A DNA stretch of 64,000 nucleotides from Branchiostoma floridae (lineage: Eukaryota > Chordata > Leptocardii > Amphioxiformes > Branchiostomatidae). A model generated the notes under the pieces. It made no database searches. It had not been told where the DNA came from and saw nothing but the letters and a program-made list of their open reading frames with translations. Location of the stretch: the NCBI RefSeq assembly GCF_000003815.2, contig NC_049980.1:8171558-8235557 (forward strand), given 5' to 3'. The first letter of the stretch is position 1. Each line of letters starts with the position of its first letter. The position numbers and the translations under genes are program-made. Positions 44,156 through 58,752 of this stretch are shown here, one piece after another.

Positions 44156-47100
44156 TCATATGCGGATGTGGAAAGTGCTGTGGAGTACAATATAATTCAC
44201 AACCATAGTTGATATTCCTGAACAGAAACAATTCAAGTTACACTGTACAAGAGACGATATGTTTGTCATCTGGTCAATATTTGCAACACCAAAGTGGAAG
44301 AAAATAGTAATATTTCACATCCCAATGATAAAGTGGTGACTTACTTGAGGAAGTCAGGTGCTCGTGATATCACATGTTCAAACTCCATATACGACAGCTG
44401 GCTGTCGTCATCAAGGTCTGCCTCCTCTAGAATCTGAATTGACAGCGGTGAGATAACAATTAACCTTGACTGAGAATATCATGCAGGGATTTTTTTTTTA
44501 ACAGGGGTGCTGCGTCCTCATGCCCTGACCATGTGCTCCCTGGGGAGCAGATCCTCTGGCAAGCATAAAATTCTGATTGACTAAGGATCAGATGTGGCCA
44601 TAGTCTTACTGTGACCTGTCTGATAGTACATGTTGTAGTTTTGGCCCCCTAGAAAGCCATAGAATGCTCCACGTAGACTTAACTCAAAAACTCTTGAATA
44701 TGCATGAATGTAAACAGCCTACATTTTGAAAAAAAAACAGTGCATCATACCATAAGCAGACTAAATTTCTGATCAACTTTGCTACCACACACTATCACTA
44801 GTATCAGTTTTTTATCCTGGCAGTGCAATCCTGATGAGGCAAAAATTTCAATGAAGTTGATGTGATTAGCCCTGACATCTTCAGGCTTGAAGCCTGGTGA
44901 TCCTATTTAGATATAAACGGCAGCAATAGCACAGCCGTTTGTCATCGTAAAAGCTTTTGTACCTTCTCCACAACTGTGTTCATCTCTTCCTGCGTGAGCT
45001 CGTCCCTTGTTAAACAGCTCAGCACCTTCCCCAGGTCGGACTTGCTCAGGAATTGGTCCCCATCAGCATCTGTCAGCAGACACACTACATTTACCTGCAC
45101 ATCTCACTGACAATGATAATTGGGAAAGCTGCTCCAAGTCAGCCATTCATACATGTACCTCTGTACTGTGCACTCACATCATCATCACAGAAAACACTTG
45201 ATAAAGGTATGTACCCTAAACTGGGACGGCTAAGGAAAAATAATCCTGTCAGCATTTGAAAAAATTAATTGCGATTCGCTAATGGTGATTAAAATAGCCG
45301 TTTTCTTCTTCCCGAGGTATTGGTATTTCATTAGACCACTTTCCCCAACTGTAATCAATGCGGCGGTTCCTCCTGAAATTACGGCTCACCATCAACTACA
45401 GCGCCGGTACCAACCGACCAGAACAACCTAATCTTGTTTACAGTACAACCTTGCACGCCTCATTTGCTCCAAAGCTGAAGGTTAATACTGACTGGCTCAA
45501 TTTTACGCAAGAGGGGGAAGAAAGGACTCCATGTCACTTAAAACATGCTCACAACAGGCCTTACGTTAGTGGATGTATCAATGTGAATATCAATTATACA
45601 TTAAATGGAATTCAAAGTACATGTACCTGTACAATGAGCATTTACATAGTTACAGGCTCTCACTTTTTTCTATGTTTAGACTAGGAAAACTTCCTTCCAT
45701 GGACATATTCATACATACATAAAGTTACTTAGATGCCCCTTTGTTGCTAAAAAAGCAAAGGTGCAAATGTAATTTGATACATACTATCTGGAAGCTTACC
45801 ATATATTTTGAATGCATAGACAGCCTTGATGTCCTGTGGTGCTTGTTCACTGAACACAGAGAACATGTCCAAGAAGTCATCAAACGTCATGTTTCCTGAC
45901 CCGTCCTCAGAGAAAACCTCACAGATCCGTCTCCTAAACGGATTTTCCTAAAATACACACGAGAGAGAAAAAATCAGAATCAGCATTTGTGCCCTCCATA
46001 TCATATATACATCTTTTAGTCCTGACCACTGCTATGTTATCTTGCACATATTCTGAGGAATCTTACTACCATCATTTGCACATTCACTGTTATTGTTAGG
46101 TCTTTGGATTGTCTTCTCTAAAAGGTAACATGTTACCTTTCAAGACGTCTTCACAATCAAAAACAAGGTGATTTATCGTTGAATCGGAATGATGGCTGGG
46201 AGCTGCCCAAGTCCTACTTACCCTTACTCCGGAAGGAGGCGGGGTGGAGGGACAGAAGATCCACGCAAGTCTTGACCTAGTTCTTGCAACTCTCGCAAGA
46301 ACTAGGTCACTCCGTGAACAAGATGGACTGGATAGCCATCGAAAATTTGGAGGTACGTTCTACTTACCTTTGATGTAGTCACTGATTGATGAAAAATTCT
46401 ATTAACAACGTGATTTATGCAGGGTGTTTCTACAAGGTAAACCACTCAGCAAAAGAATTAATCTATTTACCCCATCTGAGGAGACACGGTCTGATTCCAG
46501 TGTACATGGGATGCCATCATGATTGCCTGTCCATTTCAATTTTGTATTCAGTATACACAGCAAATGACCACAAACCACACTGAGAATGGTTTCCCTCTAG
46601 CTCCCCATATACATTGTAATACATGTTACAGAATTTCAAAGGACAGAGATGCTATGGTAAGTATCCCCAAAGCTGCCGAATAGATTAATTTCCTGCTTTG
46701 TTGATGTTTAAGAAATATCGATACCCTAGTCTGAAATTAGCACATGTATGGTTGTGTCTTAGGTCAGTGATTTTTATCCTTGCATGCAGTAAGCAGTTAG
46801 TGATTTTACTGCCAAGGAATCCACACCATTTGTGGCATGTGGGCAATACACCTTTCTCACGCGGCGGCCATGATAGATCTAAAACGAGTTCAATGTGGCA
46901 AACAAAAGGCTGTCCATAATAATTAGAAGTTCGACCAATGGTAGCCTGCCAATTAGGAACTCGACCAATAAGTGAATGGCTGCAAATTCGTTAAAAATTT
47001 GCATTATTATGTTTTTATTTTGCATCTCTTAATGGACTATGGGGTCAGTCTACACTACTCTAAATTGCTACATTTTTTCGGTGCACAACACTTCTTGTAA

Positions 47101-50100
47101 TATTCATTATTCCATCTTATATCATGAGAATATGTGTGGTTTGGGGGATAACTAAATGGGACCTGATTTTAGAAATAAGTTTTGTCTGTTTGCCTCATTG
47201 ACCTCTTCTTGGATCTATCATGGCCGCCGCGTGAGAAAGGTGTATACAGTTGTCTCTGACACTTGTTTTTATGCTTGTGTGTTTGAGACTTTGATCATTG
47301 ATTAAAAGGTCAGACAAAACATAACAAAGACACAGAATACATATGTATGATTGAAGTCATAAAAATTTGACAATTATAATATATCTTGACAATTACATAA
47401 CCTTTGTCCTCACCAGTTCATGAACTTTCCTTCAAAGCTTTACATGAACTTTTTATTTTTATTGTAGGGCTGAATGTTTGATTCACACAAATGTATAACC
47501 ACAACATGTTTGTATCCAGGACCCATCCCTCCAAATTTGCATGTGGGAACAGAAAAAAAGTTGACTCCATCCATCTATCAAAAAATGTAAGCTTCATGGC
47601 ATGAAATTGGTGGAAATGTTTATTTTTAAGTAAGCTTAAAAAGACAGATGAAAATTAACAACATTGGCTCCCAAACAATGTTTAAAGATTGAGTGGAACG
47701 GAAAAGAGTGGGACAAAAAAATGACAGTTAGAGACAACCCCGAACCGCGACCCGTAAATTGGAAAAGGAAAAGAAGTCAGACAATATAAATCCACCCGCA
47801 CCTTTGGCTGACCCTCTCCACCATGATCCCACCACAACAGAGAGCCATAATAGCAGAGCTTATGGCTCATAAATTGGTGTCTGGCAAAACCTTCCTTCTT
47901 AAACAGCTATTGACCACAAGGTCGACCCCGTCATGCTGGTTGACCTTGCTTTATTGGCAGCTCCCGTCCGCATAGATCATGGTCTCCACCTCCCCAATCA
48001 ATGGTGGGTACTGATCGGACATGTGTACTGTTTCCATTATTAACATGCAAGAATGACTCCAACAAGGCTAGGCTATGCGTCCTCCTTTAGAATAAAGTTT
48101 CTTTTAAAAATTGAAGTAACTTGACTTTTGTCAGTTTAATTTCCAGTACAATAAGTCATATAGTGATATACAGTATCTGTCAAATATTTGAAAAGTTGAT
48201 TCAGACAATTGACTTCTTGAAATGAACTAAGTGTTAAAGGTGAGGAGAAGACATACATTTTGTATTGTATTCAGTTTCTAGGTACAAAACATGTACAATT
48301 TAGGACTTTATAGTAAATTAAACATCAAGTAATTTATCATCTGCTACCTACAACTACGGGTTAACCACATATACCACAGATAGAAAGGTGTGATTATAAA
48401 TGTTAGAAACGGATGCAGAAGCCATTTTCAGTGCTAATAGACAGTGAGATAAAGTAATAAGGTCTGTGTATACAGAAGGGCATGAGTCACAGCCAGAACA
48501 CGCTCATTGCTGGATAGATTACCCAGATAACATGCTGGGTGAACACGAATAACAGCCGATGTCTGTCTGGCAGCCTGGTCTCCTGTGTAGCAGCAGGACA
48601 TATCAGCCTGCCATGGTTCAGTGTTCAGTACAGGAAGCTGACAAATTTGTTCAGAGACCTGAGCCGAGCATTGGCAGATTTTTTTCGTAACATCTCTGAA
48701 CAAAAACTACAATGGATGCCTGAGTAATGTTTAATACCATAAACCAAGACCGATTTTATGCATTGTATGTAGATAATGATATTGAAGATGAGAGTGAAAA
48801 CTAAATACCTTCTGCTGATACTATCATAGGATTTTAATAAATGGACCATGATATTTGAGATGGAGAGAACCCCACCCTATTCAATATTGACATTTAGGAG
48901 AGCAGCAGACACTGTGTATAAAACCAGTTCAGATCAGATACTCAATTTCAAAACCCATACAAGATTAATTTATTGGCCCCATAAGTAGGGCAAGGATTTC
49001 ACATTTATACCAGCAGGCCATGTTGTTTTTCTGAGTACAGCTGCTGATGATATGCATCAATCAATACCCCTGACATGACAGTACTGTTACAGTAGTAACT
49101 ATTAGCACTTTGATTTGAGGAAGATATGGGTAAAAAAAGATACAAGGCAAAAACACACAATATATAAGTAGATCAGAATAATGCATCTATGTGGATATTT
49201 TATGCATGGTACCATATATACAAAAAATCAGGTCATGATTTGATGGTGAATGAGGTTATAATTCATGTTTTATAAGAGAACCAACATCCACTGGTACAAA
49301 CATTCTCTTTAACTGGGCTCTAGTGTACCCTTTTCTGACAGCCTACCAAGGCCTGATCATTGTGTGCATTTGCCCTGAATTTTTCTGGACGGAATGACAA
49401 ATGCTTGTATCGGAATTCAATTTGTGCCAAATCTCATGTGGGGGTCTCTGCAATGGCCAAACAAATTGGGGCGGACATACAAGGATAAATGCAAGGTCTC
49501 GTTTGCATGAAAAAGTAACGAGCTGATTGGACGCATCATTTAGCAGCGTGTGCTTGGCCCGTTAAGTACACCAGTGAACCCCTCAGGCCACAAGCATGTG
49601 TGACACTTAATAACAATCTGCATTTTTCTCAAGACTTTCCCCTACTCAGCAAGATATATTCAGGATTAAGCCCCTATAACAAGAAAAGAACTATGGTTTG
49701 GTCTAGTGGGTTGGCGATTCCACATCCATGATAGTGTTGTAGAGAATATGATATGTCTACAAATAAAGGATCCAAATAAAAAGGCTAGAGACATGTCTTT
49801 ACAAATATAGGATATGTAGCAATCTGTTAAAACACTCCCGTTTCCAATACACAAGATTTTATCCAGTTGAAGTAATTCTCTGTGACCCTCTGCGACCCTA
49901 TGCCAATTAGCAGGTTCATTATTGGTAACTGAGGTTCGATTGTGGAAAGGGTGTCTGGGGGCTGCCTTGCCTTAGACTCTAAGTTAGAGTGTCGGCTTAT
50001 TATGGAGGGTCCAGATTTTTACACTTCACTATGAATTCCTCTTTTTATAGGCCACACCGATTTTATTTGTCGGTTCTCAGATTTTTCAAAGCAAAGATAT

Positions 50101-53100
50101 AGCAAGTGGACATCATAACAGCTACAGGCAGGGAGGAAATCTTGAATATGACTGTATTCACTTCCTAAAACTGAGAGCACCAAGGCATAAAACCGGTTCT
50201 CGGGTTTTTGCTTTCATTATGTTCTTCCAGTTTAGCATTTTTTCTTTTTCTAAAATCCAAGAACCAACAAACTAAATTGCTGTGGCCTTATGTATTCCTC
50301 ATGGATACAAATGTCCTTTCTTAAGCCAGCCTTTGCAAAGACAAATAAAGAATCACTGAAATCAGATAAATCATAATCCAACATTTTTTCATGCAGCTCA
50401 TCTGTCAAAGTTGATATTACACATTTGATTTCTTCTTTCTTCCAAGGATGTAATCTATCAAAGCAATATGAGCCAACAGCAAACGGAAGTGACCTAATTA
50501 TGGAAAATTGTGTTCACTGACATCCTCTTCTTGGAAAGGCTGAGGAAGGTCTGAGTCAGCGTCTACACACAGCTAAAGGAAGTGGCCTATTTCTTGGAGT
50601 ACTCCATACGTCATTCTGTACAAATACAAACTACCTCCCATATTCAATCATCATCATAACCTGGCTTAGGAGATACAGAAATAGGACTCTTCCATTCCAC
50701 TGGCCATTACATACTGGGAGGAGGCTGTATAAGAAAAAATGTACAGACAAATATATATTAAAGACAGATGTTTTAGTTAATTTGCTAAGCCAGGTGAATC
50801 AAATACATTTCAGGTCTAGACTGTGATTTGTTTTCCATATATCCCTCTTTGTAACTGTCTAGTTTAACCTGGTCTTTTGGGGAACTAGCTGGCATAAACA
50901 TCTTAACATAAATTCCTTGTGCTTAGCTAAGTTTTCCTTATCAATATGTATTGATGAAGTGTCATACATACCTTTAACTCTGGCATTTTCTCTATGTACT
51001 CAAAGGGCACCTTGATTCGGGATGCCTCACCCCGAGTGTAGCTCTTAGGAATGTGGTCAGAGTCCAGATCCCGATACCGCCTGAATATCCTACAGAAAAT
51101 ACAGCAGAAATAAAAAGATACATATTACACATGGATAAAACTGTCGTGTTTATGTCTTGGATTAAGCTGAAACTTCAGATTGGGTAGGATGTAATAAATA
51201 TCTTTGAAGTCTTCAGTTCAGAGACAAAAGCATTCTGAGTTTGCCTGACCATTCTACTGTACCTATAAGCAGGCAGGTACATACAGGCATGCCTCTCAGT
51301 GCAAGGAAAGTATTATTTAAGTACATCATAATTTTCAGCACCATGGACAGACGTCATTTTCAGCACCATGGACAGACTTCTTTACTTTAACAACATTTCT
51401 GTTTTTATTCATTTATTATTGGCTTGTCTGTTCAACACTCACTGCCAGGACTGCCCAACTAGCCTCTGGCTATTAAAAATGGCTAGCCCTGATGATCAAG
51501 ACAATACACATGGAATTTGATGTGGACAGAATACCAATGTTCCAAGTACATTCAGATGATTGCACCTATAACAGTATCTGTACAGCATCTTGTCCATTCC
51601 CCCTATCCCTGATTAGAGCCTTTAACACCAATATGTGTCAGTTGCACATTTTGCTATACTTCTCTATGTCTATCTCTTGTGCCAAGTCCACCATCGGGTC
51701 TAACCTTTGGTGCATCCAGACTGTCTGATGACCAAGTGATTAGACCTGGCCATCAGCCAGACTCCCTCACCTATGGTAAATACCTGGTTATCACTGTTCC
51801 ATCATAGCCAGCCTGGCTGATGACACCACATTTGCCAACGTGTGGCCACTTCTTGGCAACCAACCGCAACTTTTATTCTAGCTAGAGGGGATGATTAGTA
51901 CTGTCCAGACCGCATAGCCATCGACCCAAAGTTACAGGCGATAACATACCATCAGTGATTTATATATTTTCGTTGTACACATATACAAGTACCCCTGCTT
52001 AGATAATAGTCAGTGTGTCCGTCAGAGGCTCCCACATGGCTATACATTATCAGTTAGACATAACTTGTAAACCAAATTTCCATTTAATCTTATATGCTGG
52101 CATATGTCCAAGTACATCTGTCCCTGGGCCCTGGGGCAAAATAGAAGTTATCTCAATCCAACTTTGGGTGGAAGTTCCAAGCTAATAAATGGTAGACCTA
52201 AGAGGTTGGCCAAAGGACTAGGAGAGAGATGTTTGTATAGATAAAGAAGGGATGCTAAAACATATGCATAATATATCAATCTGTACATGATTACAAGTCA
52301 AGGTCGAATAATGGCATACATAAAAAAATTGCTGGCTATAGAAAGGTTTGGTCATGCATCATATGTATACTTATGATCACAATGGGCATAGATAAGTTTG
52401 TTGTCAACTGTACGTACATTGAGGAATTATTAAGGAAATCCTTCCTTAACATTCTGAAATTATACATGTAGCAGTTTCAAAAAGCAACCAATTGGCTTTT
52501 TATACTAACATTGAAAATGTATGATCAGTTCTTGTGATGACCATATGGACCCCATCATGCATATTATTCTTCACTTAGGTCTATACAGAAGCATGCATAG
52601 ATGTCGGAAAACTGACTATAGTATATACTGGTGAAATGGGCATGATGCTACAAATCCTTTAGTCAAACTTAACATTAAAACATTTCTTGAATTTCTGTTG
52701 TGTATTATTATGGTTATATTGAAACCTTTTAATTTATGTAATCTGCACTACCTTCAGTTACATGTACTTAAGCGTTGTTACATTTGACCATTCTTATGTT
52801 TGCAATTTCAGAATCTCAGTTATATTGCTTTTGAATGCTGTTTGGTACAGTTATGGTTATATTGAAATCTTGGTTATAATTTACATCATTCTTGTACAGA
52901 AGTCTTTAATTTGTACTATTATCATCAATCTGCTGGATGGTTCCACAAGTTTTTCCTTATTATTTTGTTCTTTGAAAAACCCAACATTAAAACGTTGACA
53001 CATACATGTTGTATCCTCTTTTAATTCTCAGTAAGGGGCCCAAATTCTCCCCTACCGATATTGTACAGCTCAAAGTCAAAATTAACCAAAAATTGTTAAC

Positions 53101-56100
53101 AAGCCGCCATTTTGGTTTGCAAAATGGAGACGGCCTTCTTGCCTTAGTGTGTCTGCCCCCTTTAATCTCATCATTCAATTTACGACTGTGTGCTGTTAAC
53201 ATATACGTATTCCCACGGGAGTCCATACAATTTGCAAAGTATAGATTTTGCTGCAGAAATTATGAGCAATGGATGACCCATTTATTTTGGGTGTGCCATG
53301 TTACCTCCGTTTATCAGTCCACCTTTTGGAAACCCAGATCGGTACAGCGGTCGTCTACGATATCAATCAACTGCTATAAAATAGTATAAAGATGTGGCAA
53401 GTATAAAGATGTGGCAATACATCCAACAACGCTGCAAATAGATTGCCTCTGTGTTAGTAATGTAATGAGCATTGAATCTATCTTCCCTTATTTATACTAG
53501 AAGACTTGTGATACTTTCCATTGTGCAATTCACACCATATTAAATCATTTTTGAGGAGGCAATGATATACTATTGAAATGTTATGAAAGTAATGGTAATG
53601 ATATTGAAACATCATCAAGGATGAACAAATGTTGAATTTAAAACCCAGAAATCAAGCCATTTCAAGTCTGTTATACCAACCCTTTTGATCAATTTCAGAA
53701 TTGTAATGTAAAATGAATTAACACCAAAACAAATTCATGAAGACAGATTGCTGTTATCAGATGATGGGAAAATGAATATGATGAATTATTACACAAGCAC
53801 TATTCATATCTATCAATCAAACTGTCATTCCAAGGATACACATAAATTTTAAAAAAAAGAAAACCATGGGAGCTAAGGAAGCTCGCGATGAACAGGATGA
53901 AGTGGAGAAAGTTATAGAAAGACAGATTGCAGATGCAAAGTGTCCAGACCACTGCAGCAGCAGAACACAGTGGATACTATACAAATAAATTAGTATGATG
54001 ATCTTAGAATACACACTTATACATTAACCATATCAACGATAGGAGTATTATTTTCATTGCAAAGATTGTACCTGGCACTTTGTTTTCAAAACAAAACAAA
54101 ACATTTCGAATTTAGGAATTAGGAATGCTAAAAAAATTGCTACCTCTGTTTCATTCCCTGTAAAACCCTAACAGTAGCTGCCACTTCAATCAGTAGTATT
54201 CTATTGAAACATGGCCAATTTCTTTATACTACACACACACACACACCCCTCCTTTCTTGTACTTTCCTACTTGTTTTTCACATACTCCGTACAGTATATA
54301 CAGCGATTAGTTCAACTGTCATTTAATGTATCCACTGACAAATATTTCCTGACATGTTATTTGGAACATTTTGAGGCCAGAAGGAGACAATCAATAGACC
54401 ATGTTTTGGGCACTTCTACTTTTAATCTAAAATATTGGCCAACATCATGTTCAACTAAAAAACATGTGTTATTCTTTGTATATCCCTAAATCAGATGGGA
54501 TATATGATGAAAAACAGTTGAATGCTTGTTTTTTTCTCACTAACACTTAAGTGGGTTATAGTGTTATGCAGAGATCAATATTTAGGATTATGTTTGCTCA
54601 AAGGGCCATTTGGTGGTTACTAGAAAATAGCAATCCTTAAGGACCCCCTTAAGGGTTTATATTTCAATCACAATGAAAATAACTTGAAAGGAAATTTTAT
54701 TTGAAGCCACATGTCTGGCATAATAACAGATACTAGTAGGTTACACTGTTCCATATAGAGCCATGGAATTTCATAATAAGTACCTGTGCAACTTATTTTT
54801 TACTTTTGGTGCACTACTAGTAGTGCACCTAGGTATTTGTGTAAGTAATGAATGGTACTATTATGCACTAGCCATGTGTCATTGTGTGTATACAGCATAT
54901 TGTTGACATTTGATTGTCAAGAAGGATACTAAAACTTTTGTTGTATTTAGTTCTAGTATTAGCTGTATGATTTCAGATTAATGTTCTGAAGAGGCAGGAA
55001 GGTTTGTAAGACATTTTACAAAATCAAATCTTATGTTGTACACTCAATGTCTTTTTTCTGTACACCTTAAGTTTAAGATTAGGTGCGCCAGTACACTTAT
55101 TCCCAAAAATGAATTTCAAGCACTGCTTTATCTGCATTACAACTCAAATGGTTACATGGCATATGTTAACCCTGTCCTCTGCCTTGTACATATTTTACTT
55201 CCTCAATGTGTAGCTGAATCAAATGAACTAACCGTACATTAATTAAACACTATGCAGATGGATCATATCTAATTCAAATGTGTCTAATATTTCAAATATT
55301 GTGTGAATATCATTAAAGGTCTGAGTCCGAGCTTTCAATGATAAGGAAGAGATCATTAGATAATGATTCAAACATCATCAGGACTATTTGTATTACAGGA
55401 ACTTCACTTGAGAACAAGTTGTAATTAGGCACCATGCATGAGAGGTAATTGGCACTTTGCATTGAGTATTATAATGTTGTCAACAGACATCTGCTTCTGT
55501 GAGTCATCCAGTATTGATATACTCCCTTTTCAGTTTTACAGATATACTTGAATGAACCTTCAAATGAAGTGGCAACTAAAGTTCTACAGTCAGAATAAGC
55601 TAATTCCAATAGGTAAGGATAGAGTAGAAGTCATGCATTCCTCTCTTTAAAGTTTAATAAAGGAATAGACAAGTTATTTATGTTTCCCGTAATTTGAGAG
55701 GTAACAACATTTTGTGCACTTGCCTTCTATTACATGTATATAGAAGGTTTGTCTGATTTCAGCATCAGCACTGTCAGGAGATGCAGAACCTAAGACTACT
55801 ACTAGTAGGGTGCTGAAAAGGGCCCCCTCCTTTCTTTACCTTTTTATAATCTTAATCATTTAAGATGGTCTAATTTGCATGTTACTGAAGATGTACATAA
55901 AAAGACATTCTCTGATTTTCGTGCTGATGCACAGAGAATGTATACAATAGTTGTATGCATCAGATAGACCCCTAACAACATCCAAAATCTTTACTTACAA
56001 GTTACCAATGCACATGATGTTACTTACCTGAGGATCTCTTTTCTGGTAAAAAATGTACAGTCCTGTAGAAACACAAAGAAAAATATACGTCAGTGCTACT

Positions 56101-58752
56101 AGTAGATTGCATGCAATTAAAAGACAATCTGTACATGTATCAATTTTGTTTTACTGATCCCACACTTTTTGTCAGTGTTTTTGGTTTGACTGTGTAAAAC
56201 TATGTGAATTTCATCATCATTATGCTTGAGCATGGGAAGTTCTGAATGATACGAGGAAACCATGTTTAACTGCACAGCTCATCATGGATCATTACCAAAC
56301 TAATCACTGTGAACAGGCTTCAGGCAACACAAACGTCAGACACAAACGTCACAACCACACGTCACAGCATGCCCACAGATGCCCATTTTTTTGGTGAGAA
56401 GAGATATTATAAATATATTGCATCAAAGTAGTATTACATATCTTATCAGTTAAAATCTGCTGCTACTGTTGGACCAAGGAAAAACATGTTGTTTCCTGTT
56501 TCCCGACCTACCTTAGGTAAACCTGCCGACCCTAGACTTTTTATGGGTGGGCATTAGAGTTCCCAGTTAGAATTTCCATTCATTCTGCTTCCTGTTCAAG
56601 TAAACAAAATTGCTTGTCCCATCTAATAATTTCAAGGGTAAATGTATCCAAAGATTTGTAACCATCATGCACAAAGTTAAAGTTTCACATTGAAAATATA
56701 TTATATGTCCTCATACATTTCAGTTTTACTTTGTTGAACTATATTTCATCACTTAAGGTTTGGCCAAAGACTAAAAATATTTTCAAAAACATGATAATCC
56801 TACGTCCCGACCCTAATGTTTTAGGACTGAAACAGGAATCAACATTTTTTCCTAGGCCTTAGTATAAAGTCCCACATTTCTGGTGTTACTATCATCTGGT
56901 GTATTTTGCCAGCCAGTAGGTACCCCAAGTATGAGTAATGAGGCTGCTTAACATGGTCGAGGCACCTCCTCGAGCACGGGACCCTCGTCATCAGCACTTG
57001 AATTTGCCCATCATTAAGCTATCTTATATCCCTGTCAATTATAGTGCTGACCACAAGGCACATATCTACTCATACATATATAATGCAAACTGGTGCTTTA
57101 AAAGGACACATGATACTACCTGACAGTATCTCTGGCATACATCCCAGACGTCTTCCAAGTGCTCAGCAGACAAAGTGTTTTTGATCCCAAGTCAATTCTA
57201 GACTTGCATGACATATTGATTTTCCTATGTCTAAGCTAGTCTGCTGATACACTAGGGACTGGCACTTGTCTGTAGTAGTGGTATAATTCACCATTGCAAT
57301 ACTTGAAATTGGTTTGAAGAGATAGAAACTCACCACCGGTATACATTGCACTGTATGAGTAGGCTATGCCAATGGTATTGAATAGAAGATTTCTAATAGG
57401 AGTGATTGAATTTATATGAAGGTTTGAAATACTGCAACATCAAGGTCATTCGTCTTTAAAGGAAAGCTATCAACTTTTTTAACATGTGTACTAGAATATA
57501 ACTATATTGCATACTCTGCCTGCACAGAATTCTTTGTATCATAGAAAACTGTTTATGGCAAACTGACCTGGATATAGTTTCATGCATGTCCTTGGTGCTG
57601 AACCTTATGTTACTCTAATGTTCAAGTGGTTGCTTACTTGAAGTTACTGTAAGTCTTGACATTTTTACAGTGGTTTTAAATTATGGTTTTCACTATGACC
57701 ACTTCACAGCAAACTCAAAACCAGCGTTGTTTCCAATACTTTATTTGCGACTATCACCATTTAAAACAACGGCAAATCTAAAAACACTCCATTATAGCCT
57801 TACGGCAATCACTGCAAACTTAAAGGTATTTACAGTATCCTCTATTCTTCAACTATTAAAAAAGGACCAATGCACCAACTGAACTTTATCATGTTAAAAC
57901 TTGACCAAGTTTGCTAGCTAATACCAAGAGGGTTGAAAAGGGAACTTCGATCTTTCTCTGTTGTATCTTGTAGCATGCTGGCTAGCTGTTCTAAACTCTA
58001 AACTGAAAATTCCGTATATTTCGATGGTAAACACCTTGGCGGGTGTGACCTACATACAGGGCAAAACGTACCAACGTGCAATCAGCCCGGAGAGTAAAAT
58101 GACCCCTTCCTGACCTGAATCTTGTGCCTGTAAATTACAGTAGTAGTCTCGTGGGACAGCTTGCCTCATCCAGACGCTGAGCCCAAATTGGGAGCAGTGA
58201 TACTAATTTGAAATTCAAATGAATCCACCTTGTTTTGTTCCTGGTAATTTTTTTTTAAAGCTCCACGTTTCTCTAAGTATACATGGTTTGACTGTGTGCC
58301 TTTATGTTAATTTGTGGTATTTATCATAGATGGCGGTGTTTCACGAGTTCAACAGTGTGTGAAAAAAGCGCAGGATTTAATCATGGATATTCAAAAGGCA
58401 TCGATTCTTTAATCTGATGAAGATTGGAGACGTTCTACGCCTGAGCGTGTAACCGCCCACCCCCTCTGATGTACCAGGTTAGCAACTGTAAATGCACTGG
58501 ATTTAGTGATGAACCCAACCGGGCGGTTTCAACAATACAGTTACACAACACTGTAGTACCTTTACTAAAGCTACAGAATGTGTACCTCATGAAGATATTA
58601 TCTACTTTTGCCGTAGGTTGATAGAAAGGAATGGAACGGTACAGACAAAATTGTTAGTCTGTCTACATGGATAGTTGTTGGTGAGCGACTGTAGAACCAA
58701 CCTGGTATTGCTCCAACTGCGATTCAGTGAAGGCTGCCTGCTTGTTTCCCAT
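44156..58752 (-). CDS. CIB2: CIB2-type calcium- and integrin-binding EF-hand protein
   Basis: Seven coding exons on the minus strand: 58702-58752, 56028-56062, 50972-51089, 45800-45947, 44963-45069, 44345-44433, 44156-44177. All phases agree, giving 189 residues (human CIB2: 187). The N-terminus [17 protein letters not shown] carries a myristoylation-type Met-Gly. Then [27 protein letters not shown] and [19 protein letters not shown] follow the family order. EF-hand loops: [12 protein letters not shown] and [12 protein letters not shown], both with acidic residues at positions 1, 3, 5 and 12. The C-terminus PDFLNTFHIRI is diagnostic of CIB2/CIB3 rather than CIB1. CIB2 is a subunit of the mechanotransduction complex of hair cells and binds integrins. 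A single amphioxus gene could be pro-orthologous to CIB2/3/4. Confidence 0.93.
46849..47242. mobile_element. TA-flanked MITE, full copy
   Basis: Terminal inverted repeats CACCTTTCTCACGCGGCGGC (continuing CATGATAGATC) and its complement ending at 47242, with TA at 46847-46848 and 47243-47244. Internal gttcgaccaatggtagcctg is shared, in inverse orientation, with 30775-30905. TA duplication fits the Tc1/mariner group. No transposase is encoded. Confidence 0.8.
50050..50287. mobile_element. GGCCAC-ended MITE in CIB2 intron
   Basis: Ends GGCCACACCGATTTTATTTG, TCGGTTCT and the imperfect complement AAGAACCAACAAACTAAATT, GCTGTGGCC. Flanks are ATA and TTA, so a TTA/TA duplication is only partly preserved. 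It resembles the PIF/Harbinger ends seen elsewhere. Confidence 0.65.
51090..56027 (-). other. Large CIB2 intron
   Basis: About 4.9 kb, AT-rich, with a short (CA)n run at about 54228-54246 and two copies of the minisatellite core near 51338-51376. I see no exon, RNA gene or well-formed transposon. Confidence 0.55.
56063..58701 (-). other. First CIB2 intron
   Basis: Carries a family T MITE at 57645-57837. Nothing else is recognised. Confidence 0.55.
57645..57837. mobile_element. ~190-bp MITE, family T, copy 3
   Basis: Starts tactgtaagtcttgacattt and ends aacttaaaggtatttacagt. The right end reversed matches the left end of the copy at 33074 over about 28 bp. Confidence 0.65.

Larger units (their letters stand above)
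45948..50971 (-). other. Large CIB2 intron
   Basis: About 5 kb without a recognised gene. It carries two clear inverted-repeat elements (46849-47242 and 50050-50287). Open frames are short and unconvincing. Confidence 0.6.

Noticed and set aside
45358..45684. A 108-codon + strand frame in a CIB2 intron
   Set aside because: No recognised homology, no splice or promoter support, and it lies inside an intron on the opposite strand.
53006..53389. A 127-codon + strand frame in a CIB2 intron
   Set aside because: It has no recognised homology or splice context, and the neighbouring CIB2 exons join in phase across it.
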